A stretch of 64,000 bases of DNA, taken from the NCBI GenBank assembly GCA_965213735.1, contig CBDCAB010000006.1:2046001-2110000 (forward strand), in the 5' to 3' direction. Below the pieces are notes generated by a model that was given only the letters and a program-made list of their open reading frames with translations, was not told the DNA's origin and made no database searches. This DNA comes from CALDTK01 sp965213735. Its GTDB lineage: Bacteria; Bacteroidota; Bacteroidia; Chitinophagales; Saprospiraceae. This document shows, one piece after another, positions 1 to 7,921 of this stretch (the first letter of the stretch is position 1; every line of letters begins with the position of its first letter). The position numbers and the translations under genes were made by a program.

Positions 1-3000
1 CATTCGCAATGAATGTGCGCGTGATAACTTGCCCATTACTACAGCTAGGGTTAGGTATTGCGCTTTCGCTAAAACTTACTGCCACCGTCTGTCCAGAAAC
101 ATAGGTCTGACCTACATTGAGCATACCAGGACTTGCAGGCGCAGGTCCGATAAACGTGAAGTCGCTTCCCATACTTCCGGCTCCCGTACGTTGGAGGCTT
201 TCACTGGCTAGCGAACTGCCCGTCTCCGAAACGCCTATGTCAGTAGAAGTTTGTCCTTGCGCAGCGCCATTCGTTGCTATAAAGTCTCCTTCATAGCTGA
301 GAAATTCTATTACCATTCCGGCTGCATCTACGAGGGCTATTCCATCTGGCGAACCATTCTGCAAACCATTTGTAGGCAGACTCACCGACACTGCGCCACC
401 ACCATTGCCCTCATCGGGAATAATTCCTGTTAGCTGAATTGTATTATAAACGCTGCCATTACTTCCGTTGTAGGCAAGTAAAGTGTAGCCGGCAAGGTCG
501 AGGCCAGCTGTACCGGCGACCTCAATAAATTCATTTACATCTGTACCCGCATTATCGTAGTGAAACTCGTTGATCCAAACGCTCGGTGCGGCTGGGCGGC
601 TCGACCCGCAGTTGTCAATAAATATCGGCGTGCCTGTCACTGATGTATCGAAGGGCATGTCGCACTCGATGGTGAAAGTGCTGACGAAGCCTGGCTCGAG
701 CACCGGCGCTTGGTCATCCACAATCGTCAGCGTCACCGCATAAGTATCAGCGTTGCCACAAGCATCACTCGCGACAAAAGTGAATACTACCTCGGCCGCG
801 CAGGGTGCCATCCCTGTGACGCTACCTGATGTGACTGCTTGCACCTGCAGATTGGCGGCACCACAAGCATCTGTCGCCGTGGGGAAGGTGAACAGGTTAA
901 GAAAATTAGTCTGCCCGAACAGCAGCGCAAACGTCGCCTGCAATTGTAAAGCTGCTAAGTCTAAAGTAATCGCACAGTCACCGAGACCAGCTGCATCGAG
1001 CTGGGTGGTAGTTACAGTTGCATCTAGCGCACCCACTTGCTGATCAAAGACTGGAGGCGAATCATCCGTAACAGTGATAATTTGCAAGGCTGAACCGACA
1101 TTGCCACAGGCGTCAGTGGCTGTAAAGGTCCGCTGAATGGTAAATGAAGAGGCACAGGCTCCCGGTATGATATTGTCGGTAAAACTCGTAGCAACCGGAC
1201 CACCAGTATTGCCTCCCCCGCCTCCGCCTGTCACGAAGCTTTGGCCGGCATTGAGCAGGCCTGGCGACTCAGGTGCAGGTCCGATAAAAGTGAAGTCTCC
1301 CCCATTTGATCCAGTGCCAGTGCGCTGCAGACTAGCACCTATTGCATAATTCGAGCTAGTAGATTCCTCGACACCGACGTCGGTGCTCATCAAACCTTGC
1401 GCACAACCACCCGCGGCTACGAAGGCTCCTTCATAGCTCAAGAATTCTAAAACTCCATTGGGCCCGCACAAGGCAATACCGTCGGGAGCACCATTTTGTA
1501 TGCCTGCTATTGCAAAACTCAGCGCACCAAAGCCTGCTCCTTCATCTGGAATGGTTCCGTTCAGTGGCTGGGTATCGTATGGGAGAGCATTATTGCCATT
1601 AATCAATTCGATGCTGTAGCCAGCTAGATCAGTACCTGCGGGGCCTGCGATTTCAACGAACTCACCAGCGTCTACGCCCGGATTGTCGTAGTGAAACTCG
1701 TTGATAAATACCGGCCCTTGAGCGAGTAGCGGTGAGGGTCCTCCAGGTGCGCAATTATCTGTCGCGGTAGCCATGCCAGTCAAGCTGAGATCGCTAGCAT
1801 TTTGCTCGCAGGAGATAGAGACGTTAGCGGGAGCAGTGACTATTGGTGGAGTATCATCAGTGAGGGTGATGTTGATACTGTAGGTAGTATTTGAACTCGA
1901 GGCACAATCGCTATCGAATTCAGCTTCTACAAGGATATTAGTTTCACAAGGATTAGTACCTGCCGTTGACTGAAGCGTTGTTATGCCAAATATTGGAGAC
2001 GCACCTAAACAACCCGAGACCATGCTAGCAGCAGGCAGCATGACCATTTGTCCTGCAACAGTTATTGAAGCACCCGGTGCGAACATATCGCCTACAGCCA
2101 GTCCTGCGAGCGGATCGAGGCAATCAGCACCGGCAGAGGTAGCAATAGCTAGTTGTTGATTTGGTGGAAGGACAACTCCACCAGCTGACACATTAAATAT
2201 TAGTTCAAACTGCGCAGTTGACTCATTACCGCACTCATCAGCGAAGGCTAATTGGTAGCTGGCCGTAATACTCTCGCAAGAGTTGCTACTGAAGGTTAGG
2301 CCACTTGCCGTTATTGTTACTCCCGTTTGTTCATCACTACAATTCTCAACAAAAAATCCAGTAGTTGGAAAAGTTAAGGTTGTCACTCCTCCAGTGATAG
2401 GAACATTTTGCAAAAGCACTGCTCCTGGCGCCATAGGCAAACCTAGAGGAAGATTATTTTCTATAAATGTTTGTATATCATCAGTACATACTCCAGCATC
2501 TAAAGCAAAAGAAGCTGTAACGAGTGAACTGTTCAATACAGGTGCAGTATCATCCACAAGCACAAACGTATCCGTCCGCTCTGCACTCATCGCACCTTGC
2601 GTATCTTCTACGGTATAAGTAATCGCTACCGATGTAGTACACTGACCAGGAGTTACGCTGACTGCTACCACATTTACGGCCAGCGCACTCGGAGGATCGG
2701 TATCATCAGATACTTCGCTGCTCGTCGGTACGGGTACGCCAAGCCCGGCTACAGTTATAAAATCATCGACAGCAAGAATATCGCCCGCCATTAAAGGACT
2801 GCCGTCAGGAGCAAGAACGGCTGCAACTGCGGGACATGCAGCTCCACCACTCGTTGGGATAATTACATCTACCCGTGGCGGACCTGCACTCGGCGGCGCG
2901 TTACCTGGTCCTGGAGCTGAATACGTCTGCCCAGCATTCAATGTACCCGGCGAATTGGCAGCCGGACCTGTCCAACTAAATTCTGCATACGTGCAGCCGG

Positions 3001-3490
3001 TGCCCTGCAGCTGCAAACTTTGCCCGACAGGTGTGCTGCTTGTCTCAGCCACGCCTATATCAGTACTCGTCATACCATTGGCTGGACCGTCAGTGGCCAT
3101 AAAGTCGCCTTCATAGCTCAAAAAGAGGACTACTGTATTGGTAGATAACTCCACGAGTGCCAGACCATCTGGACTTCCATTCTGTATGCCCGATATTGGG
3201 AAGCTCACTGCACCACCACCTGAGCCTTCATCTGGAATGAAGCCGGAGAGCGGAACAGTATTATATACTCCGCCTCCATTGCCGTTGTAGAGCACGAGCG
3301 AGTAGTCACTCAAATCCAAGCCTGCACTACCCGCTACTTCGATAAATTCCATGACATCGGAGCCCGCATTGTCGTAGTGTAGCTCGTTGATCCAGACTGC
3401 GGGACCGCTAGCTGCAGCGCCAACACTCGCACAGCAGAAAATGAAGAGCACCTGAATGAGGACTCGGCAACAAATCGTAAAGTGGAACAT
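1..3490 (-). CDS. Large secreted protein with repeated lamin-tail-like (LTD) modules, 3' end outside window
   Basis: An open frame runs without a stop from 3490 down to base 1, so the C-terminus lies outside the window and at least 1160 residues are visible. The chosen ATG gives a signal peptide (hydrophobic IQVLFIFCCASVGAAA). An ATG at 3541 in the same frame is possible but would put a long polar stretch before the signal. At least three modules begin with VWINE(L/F)HYDN or FINEFHYDN, followed by EFIEVAG, DLAGYSL, GSPDGIALV and EFLSYEGDF. They are encoded near 3430-2930, 1720-1230 and 580-1. This pattern resembles LTD domains of bacterial surface proteins. Between them lie HYR/Ig-like stretches with repeated VDD..PVL and ATDACGN. 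Probably exported and surface-bound, perhaps by T9SS, but the diagnostic C-terminus is not visible. Substrate unknown. Confidence 0.8.
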   Translation of the reverse strand, partial: MFHFTICCRVLIQVLFIFCCASVGAAASGPAVWINELHYDNAGSDVMEFIEVAGSAGLDLSDYSLVLYNGNGGGVYNTVPLSGFIPDEGSGGGAVSFPISGIQNGSPDGLALVELSTNTVVLFLSYEGDFMATDGPANGMTSTDIGVAETSSTPVGQSLQLQGTGCTYAEFSWTGPAANSPGTLNAGQTYSAPGPGNAPPSAGPPRVDVIIPTSGGAACPAVAAVLAPDGSPLMAGDILAVDDFITVAGLGVPVPTSSEVSDDTDPPSALAVNVVAVSVTPGQCTTSVAITYTVEDTQGAMSAERTDTFVLVDDTAPVLNSSLVTASFALDAGVCTDDIQTFIENNLPLGLPMAPGAVLLQNVPITGGVTTLTFPTTGFFVENCSDEQTGVTITASGLTFSSNSCESITASYQLAFADECGNESTAQFELIFNVSAGGVVLPPNQQLAIATSAGADCLDPLAGLAVGDMFAPGASITVAGQMVMLPAASMVSGCLGASPIFGITTLQSTAGTNPCETNILVEAEFDSDCASSSNTTYSINITLTDDTPPIVTAPANVSISCEQNASDLSLTGMATATDNCAPGGPSPLLAQGPVFINEFHYDNPGVDAGEFVEIAGPAGTDLAGYSIELINGNNALPYDTQPLNGTIPDEGAGFGALSFAIAGIQNGAPDGIALCGPNGVLEFLSYEGAFVAAGGCAQGLMSTDVGVEESTSSNYAIGASLQRTGTGSNGGDFTFIGPAPESPGLLNAGQSFVTGGGGGGNTGGPVATSFTDNIIPGACASSFTIQRTFTATDACGNVGSALQIITVTDDSPPVFDQQVGALDATVTTTQLDAAGLGDCAITLDLAALQLQATFALLFGQTNFLNLFTFPTATDACGAANLQVQAVTSGSVTGMAPCAAEVVFTFVASDACGNADTYAVTLTIVDDQAPVLEPGFVSTFTIECDMPFDTSVTGTPIFIDNCGSSRPAAPSVWINEFHYDNAGTDVNEFIEVAGTAGLDLAGYTLLAYNGSNGSVYNTIQLTGIIPDEGNGGGAVSVSLPTNGLQNGSPDGIALVDAAGMVIEFLSYEGDFIATNGAAQGQTSTDIGVSETGSSLASESLQRTGAGSMGSDFTFIGPAPASPGMLNVGQTYVSGQTVAVSFSESAIPNPSCSNGQVITRTFIAN

Positions 3491-3612
3491 AAAGTGGTAT
3501 TGTGCGGCCTGGGCAGTGAGACCACAAAATACCGGCGGCATGTTAAGCCCAGGTGCAGGGGGAAAAGTATTACCCTATATACCTATATCTAGGCACCACA
3601 AAGCTGGTGCAT

Positions 3613-3870
3613 CTACGCCCGATAATTAGCCGCTCCTTGCACCAGCAGGCTAATCTCATTATTGAGCACTTCGACAAAGCCTCTCTCAATGGTAAAGGTG
3701 ATGAGCTGACCATCAGCACGTCGAATAGTGACCCCACCTTCCTGCAGCGCACTCACGATGGGAGCGTGATTACGCAAAATCTGGAATTTACCCTCAACTC
3801 CAGGTACAATCACGCTCGAGATCGAGCCTTTGTAGAGCTCTTTGTCTGGAGTTAGCACTGTTATGTTCAT
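3613..3870 (-). CDS. atpC: F1 ATP synthase epsilon subunit
   Basis: About 85 residues beginning MNITVLTPDKELYKG with the epsilon N-terminal beta-sandwich pattern (PGVEGKFQILRNHAPIVSAL, then ERGFVEVLNNEISLLV). It lacks the C-terminal helical hairpin of E. coli epsilon; such short epsilon subunits are usual in Bacteroidota. It belongs to the central stalk of F1 and couples proton flow to catalysis. It follows atpD on the same strand with a 22-base gap, so the two form an operon. An upstream GTG at 3873 is in frame, but the ATG at 3870 is preferred. Confidence 0.95.
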   Translation of the reverse strand: MNITVLTPDKELYKGSISSVIVPGVEGKFQILRNHAPIVSALQEGGVTIRRADGQLITFTIERGFVEVLNNEISLLVQGAANYRA

Positions 3871-3892
3871 CACGATGACTTAACGCCTCTGT

Positions 3893-5410
3893 TTAGTTAT
3901 TAGCCTCTGCCAGCATCTTTTCTCCAGCAGCAATCGCTTCATCGATGGTGCCTTTCAAGTTAAAAGCAGCTTCTGGAAGATGATCGAGCTCGCCATTTAA
4001 GATCATCTTGAAACCGCGAATCGTCTCCTCAATCGGCACGAGCACACCTTTTAATCCAGTGAATTGCTCAGCCACGTGGAAGGGCTGACTCAAGAAACGC
4101 TGGACGCGACGTGCCCGACTTACCGCCAACTTATCCTCATCCGACAGCTCCTCCATTCCGAGAATGGCGATAATGTCTTGTAGCTCGTTGTAGCGCTGCA
4201 GAATCTGTTGCACCGCCTGCGCTGTATTGTAGTGGTCGGCGCCCAAAATCTTCGGGTCCAAAATTCGACTCGTAGAATCGAGCGGATCGACAGCAGGGTA
4301 AATACCGAGTGAAGCGATCTTACGCGACAGTACCGTCGTGGCATCTAAGTGTGCGAAGGTGGTTGCCGGTGCCGGATCGGTCAGGTCGTCCGCAGGTACA
4401 TAAACCGCTTGTACCGAGGTAATCGAGCCTCGCTTCGTGGAAGTAATACGCTCCTGCATCACGCCCATCTCGGTGGCGAGTGTAGGTTGGTAGCCTACCG
4501 CCGAAGGCATCCGTCCGAGTAGGGCCGATACTTCCGAACCTGCCTGCGTAAAGCGGAAGATGTTGTCGATAAAAAACAAGATGTCTTTACCGCCATTCGG
4601 ATCAGACATATCGCCATCGCGGTAGTACTCAGCAATCGTCAAACCAGACAGCGCCACACGAGCACGCGCACCGGGTGGTTCGTTCATCTGCCCAAACACA
4701 AAGGTGGCTTTGGATTTCTCGAGGTCCTCCGACTTAACTTTCGACAGGTCCCAGCCGCCTTCTTCCATAGAGTGGAGGAAGTCTTCGCCGTAATTGATAA
4801 TATCTGATTCGAGCATCTCACGCAGCAGGTCATTGCCTTCACGTGTACGCTCGCCTACTCCTGCAAACACTGAGATGCCGTCGTAGCCTTTAGCGATGTT
4901 GTTGATCAGCTCTTGAATCAGTACTGTCTTGCCTACACCTGCACCACCAAACAAGCCAATCTTTCCTCCCTTGAGGTAAGGCTCGATCAGGTCGATAACT
5001 TTAATACCAGTATAGAGCACTTCTGTAGCTACCGACAACTCCTCGAAGATGGGCGGCTTGCGGTGAATGGGAGAAGCATTAGGTCCTTTAGGTACTGGCG
5101 GCAGACCATCAATGGGCTCGCCGACCACATTGAAGAGGCGACCTTTAATCTGCTTGCCTACGGGCATGGAGATAGGCTTGCCGGTATCGGTTACACGTTG
5201 CCCACGCACGAGGCCATCAGTCGAATCCATCGCCACGGCACGCACTCCATCCTCACCGAGGTGTTGCTGCACTTCCAGCACCAGGGTATCGGCACCGGGG
5301 CGCACAATTTCGAGGGCATTATAGATTTCTGGAAGTACGGAGCCCTCTGCCGAGAAACTCACGTCAACTACCGGTCCGATCACTTGCTTAACTTGACCTG
5401 TGTTTGCCAT
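3893..5410 (-). CDS. atpD: F1 ATP synthase beta subunit
   Basis: 505 residues, full length for the family. The P-loop GGAGVGKT, the catalytic glutamate region AGVGERTREG, the ALSGLTIAEYYRD segment and the Walker B strand DILFFIDNIFRF are all present. It is the catalytic subunit of F1 and makes ATP at the cytoplasmic face of the membrane. It is transcribed with atpC downstream; the other atp genes are not in the window, as is common in Bacteroidota, where atpD-atpC forms a separate unit. A TACATTTG box lies about 50 bases upstream of the ATG. Confidence 0.98.
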   Translation of the reverse strand: MANTGQVKQVIGPVVDVSFSAEGSVLPEIYNALEIVRPGADTLVLEVQQHLGEDGVRAVAMDSTDGLVRGQRVTDTGKPISMPVGKQIKGRLFNVVGEPIDGLPPVPKGPNASPIHRKPPIFEELSVATEVLYTGIKVIDLIEPYLKGGKIGLFGGAGVGKTVLIQELINNIAKGYDGISVFAGVGERTREGNDLLREMLESDIINYGEDFLHSMEEGGWDLSKVKSEDLEKSKATFVFGQMNEPPGARARVALSGLTIAEYYRDGDMSDPNGGKDILFFIDNIFRFTQAGSEVSALLGRMPSAVGYQPTLATEMGVMQERITSTKRGSITSVQAVYVPADDLTDPAPATTFAHLDATTVLSRKIASLGIYPAVDPLDSTSRILDPKILGADHYNTAQAVQQILQRYNELQDIIAILGMEELSDEDKLAVSRARRVQRFLSQPFHVAEQFTGLKGVLVPIEETIRGFKMILNGELDHLPEAAFNLKGTIDEAIAAGEKMLAEANN

Positions 5411-5462
5411 ACCTGGTGCTGCGCTTTAAATCATCTTCAGGGCTGCTGCCCCAAATCGGGCG

Positions 5463-5470
5463 CAAATGTA
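5463..5470 (-). promoter_or_regulatory. Candidate Bacteroidota -7 promoter box for atpDC
   Basis: The minus strand reads TACATTTG, an exact match to the TAnnTTTG -7 element of Bacteroidota, followed by CGCCCG. It lies about 50 bases upstream of the atpD ATG in a short divergent intergenic region. A clear TTG -33 element was not found at the expected distance. The same bases form a 7-bp inverted repeat (CGCAAAT / ATTTGCG, six-base spacer) that could also be an operator. Confidence 0.5.
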
Positions 5471-5561
5471 ATGATTTGCGGGAGCTTTATATCCGCCTGT
5501 CGGCGCAGTTTATTAACCCAATGGTCAAGTCCTAAAGCTGCCCGTTCTTGCGGCTCCCACC

Positions 5562-6836
5562 TTGCGTACTTCCCTGCTCACCTCCGCCATTGTCGGCCTC
5601 GCGCGTCGACCCTTATCTGCTGCCGACGAAGCGTTGGCCCAGCAATTCGTTAGCCCACATGCTAGTCCAGCAGCACGCGCGCTTGCTCTTTGCGCCCGTG
5701 CGAGTCTCCACCTCCGCTCGCAGCTGATTTGCGTGCAGCATCAAGGCTGGCACACTACCCCCGTACCTCAGCATCCAATTTATGGGCCACGCAGCCTCGC
5801 AGTTGCCAGCTACTTACAAGCTTCGGCTCAACTGCTAGGACTGCCTGATGCGCAGCTGCTGCTAGACCAAAATCTACTCGTGCCTGCAGAGCTGCTGCCT
5901 TGGTACATGGAGCTCACCTTGCGGAGTAGACAGGTTTCGCCGTTACATTACAGCCTCCTCGGTGAGCGCGGGGTATGGCTCGGCACATTGCAACTACGCT
6001 TTCGCAGCAAAGTGAGCTATTTAGATGATGCTACTCCACCAGCTGAAGCGCGCAAGGCTGCCGCTTTCTTTGCCTACCATCTTGGGCGCTGGGCGGCCAC
6101 CGGTGCTTCAGCGGCTCCTTTACTTTCTGCCTTTCGGCAAAACGCACTACCCGATGCAGATGTAGCGCTACTCGCCCGCTGCCTGAGTGCAGAAACAGGC
6201 GAGGCTCTGCCGCTGCCAAACACTAGGCTGTTGGAGCTCGCAAATCCACGAGCAGCCGATAAACAAGACTCAGCGGCCAAAGGCCTATCCAATGTAGAAC
6301 AGCAACTGCTGCGGCAGGCACTCGGAGAGGCAGTGACAGCTCAAACCAGTCAGACTCCTCGAGCAGCCGCGCAAACTCCTGATCATTTTATCGCCGCCGG
6401 CAGTGCTTGGCTGCTCAACGCCGATTGGCAAAACCTGCAGGAGCTCCTCAGCCACGCCATCGCTAGTGACAATACACTCATAACTCAGCATCCAGAGCTA
6501 CCTGTACTCTTAGCCCACCTGCCAGCTGCTGCCTATGCCACGAGCCTCGATCTGCTCGTAATCACAAGCCCACGTGGATGGAAAGACGAGCAGGTCAAAC
6601 GAGCTGTAGCCTATAGCGCCCACCCCATATCGCTTGCGAGCTCGGAGGATTTGCTCGAGCAAGCCGTTCGCGGCTATGCACCTTTGCCGCAACAGCCCAT
6701 CGTGGCGCTCTTGCACAAACTGCACCCCCAGGTTGTGGACTTAGCCTATGCGCTCGCCCACGATCTACCCCATTCCCGAGCCGAACTACTCATCAAGCTT
6801 TTGACCGCAAAGAACAAGCTCCTCAATGTCCACTAA
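5562..6836 (+). CDS. DUF5691-family protein of a MoxR ATPase module
   Basis: 424 residues beginning at a TTG codon; no in-frame ATG precedes the conserved N-terminus (LLTSAIVGLARRPLS), so TTG is accepted. The protein is rich in alanine and leucine and is probably an all-helical repeat scaffold. The C-terminal part (ALLHKLHPQVVDLAYALAHD) looks like alpha-helical repeats. The assignment to DUF5691 rests on the N-terminal pattern and on its position: it overlaps the MoxR-type AAA gene by 11 bases and the third gene is a DUF5682 protein, a gene set seen repeatedly in bacteria. Biochemical function is not known. It carries one divergent copy of the dispersed motif near 6129 (SAFRQN). Confidence 0.75.
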   Translation: MRTSLLTSAIVGLARRPLSAADEALAQQFVSPHASPAARALALCARASLHLRSQLICVQHQGWHTTPVPQHPIYGPRSLAVASYLQASAQLLGLPDAQLLLDQNLLVPAELLPWYMELTLRSRQVSPLHYSLLGERGVWLGTLQLRFRSKVSYLDDATPPAEARKAAAFFAYHLGRWAATGASAAPLLSAFRQNALPDADVALLARCLSAETGEALPLPNTRLLELANPRAADKQDSAAKGLSNVEQQLLRQALGEAVTAQTSQTPRAAAQTPDHFIAAGSAWLLNADWQNLQELLSHAIASDNTLITQHPELPVLLAHLPAAAYATSLDLLVITSPRGWKDEQVKRAVAYSAHPISLASSEDLLEQAVRGYAPLPQQPIVALLHKLHPQVVDLAYALAHDLPHSRAELLIKLLTAKNKLLNVH

Positions 6837-7914
6837 TACCAACATTCTTCGCCCGCACGCTGAGGAGCAGTTTGCTGAAGAGTTAGCCGTTTTGGCGAAA
6901 GCTGATAAAGGCAAAAAGCCGCCAGGCTGGCAACTCAGCCCCCGCACCGTGGTCGACTACCTCACCGGCACTACCCTCCCCGACGGCACCGTCATTACAG
7001 CCAAATATATCGGCGACAAACGGCTCATCGAAGTTGCCGTGGCCACCCTCACCACCAACCGCGCACTGCTGCTGGCGGGCGTACCTGGTACAGCAAAAAC
7101 CTGGGTTTCGGAGCACCTCGCAGCAGCCATATCAGGGGCATCAACGCTGCTGGTGCAAGGTACAGCTGGCCTGTCGGAAGATGCCCTCAGGTACGGCTGG
7201 AACTACGCGCACCTCATCAGCAAAGGCCCTTCACAAGAAGCACTCGTGCCCAGCCCGGTCATGACCGCCATGCAAGCCGGCAAACTGGTGCGCATCGAAG
7301 AATTAACCCGCATTCCGAGTGAAGTGCAGGACAGCCTCATCACTGTACTCAGCGAGAAGACGCTGCCGGTGCCCGAGTTGAGCTCTGAAGTGCAGGCCGT
7401 GCCAGGCTTCAACCTTATCGCAACGGCCAATGAACGCGATCGGGGAGTAAACGAACTCTCTACAGCTTTACGCCGGAGGTTCAACACGGTAGTCTTGCCC
7501 GCACCCGCTAGCCTTGAGGAAGAACTGCGCATAGTTCGCGAACGCGCTGAGCTAGCGAGTAAAGAGGATGTATTGACACAGCCTGATACTGCTGCGGAGC
7601 TCGAACGCCTGCTCACGATTTTTCGAGAATTACGGCTTGGCGTGACCCATGATGGCAGTACGAAAGTGCAGCAACCAGGCTCGGGTTTGAGCACCGCTGA
7701 GGCGATTAGTGTAGTAGAAAATGCTGTGAGTCTTGCTGTCCATTTTGGCGATGGTGTGCCGACTCCCCAAGATTTCTTGCCCTCGCTGCGAGCCGCAGTT
7801 GTGAGAGATGAAGAGCGCGACGGGGCCGCCTGGCGCAGCTATGTGGAGGGTGTACTTAAAGGTCGTACGGGCAAATGGCGCAGCTGGTACGAGGTGCTGA
7901 CAGAATTTAAGTAG
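6826..7914 (+). CDS. MoxR-type AAA+ ATPase (YehL-like)
   Basis: 362 residues. Walker A GVPGTAKT is at residues 85-92, Walker B in KLVRIEEL near 153-160, a sensor-1-like ATANERD near 198 and an arginine-rich LRRRF after it. The helix-2 insert segment (YGWNYAHLISKGP) is typical of the MoxR clade. MoxR ATPases act as chaperone-like remodelers, usually with a VWA partner; no VWA gene is present in this window. The start ATG overlaps the stop of the DUF5691 gene and the DUF5682 gene follows after 7 bases, so the three are co-transcribed. It contains a perfect 17-base copy of the dispersed motif, encoding VLAKA near residue 22. Confidence 0.92.
   Translation: MSTNTNILRPHAEEQFAEELAVLAKADKGKKPPGWQLSPRTVVDYLTGTTLPDGTVITAKYIGDKRLIEVAVATLTTNRALLLAGVPGTAKTWVSEHLAAAISGASTLLVQGTAGLSEDALRYGWNYAHLISKGPSQEALVPSPVMTAMQAGKLVRIEELTRIPSEVQDSLITVLSEKTLPVPELSSEVQAVPGFNLIATANERDRGVNELSTALRRRFNTVVLPAPASLEEELRIVRERAELASKEDVLTQPDTAAELERLLTIFRELRLGVTHDGSTKVQQPGSGLSTAEAISVVENAVSLAVHFGDGVPTPQDFLPSLRAAVVRDEERDGAAWRSYVEGVLKGRTGKWRSWYEVLTEFK
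6889..6905 (+). repeat. Dispersed motif copy, perfect 17-mer
   Basis: GTTTTGGCGAAAGCTGA, inside the MoxR ATPase gene, read as VLAKAD. Confidence 0.8.
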
Positions 7915-7921
7915 ACTCGGC

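Noticed and set aside
3593..3610. Hairpin GCACCA / TGGTGC after atpC as terminator
   Set aside because: Only six pairs and no T run on the minus strand; too weak to annotate.
4913..5653. Long open frame antisense to atpD
   Set aside because: Shadow of the strongly biased codons of atpD; no recognisable protein features.
7203..7694. 163-codon open frame antisense to the MoxR ATPase gene
   Set aside because: Serine/arginine-rich shadow frame opposite a well-supported gene.
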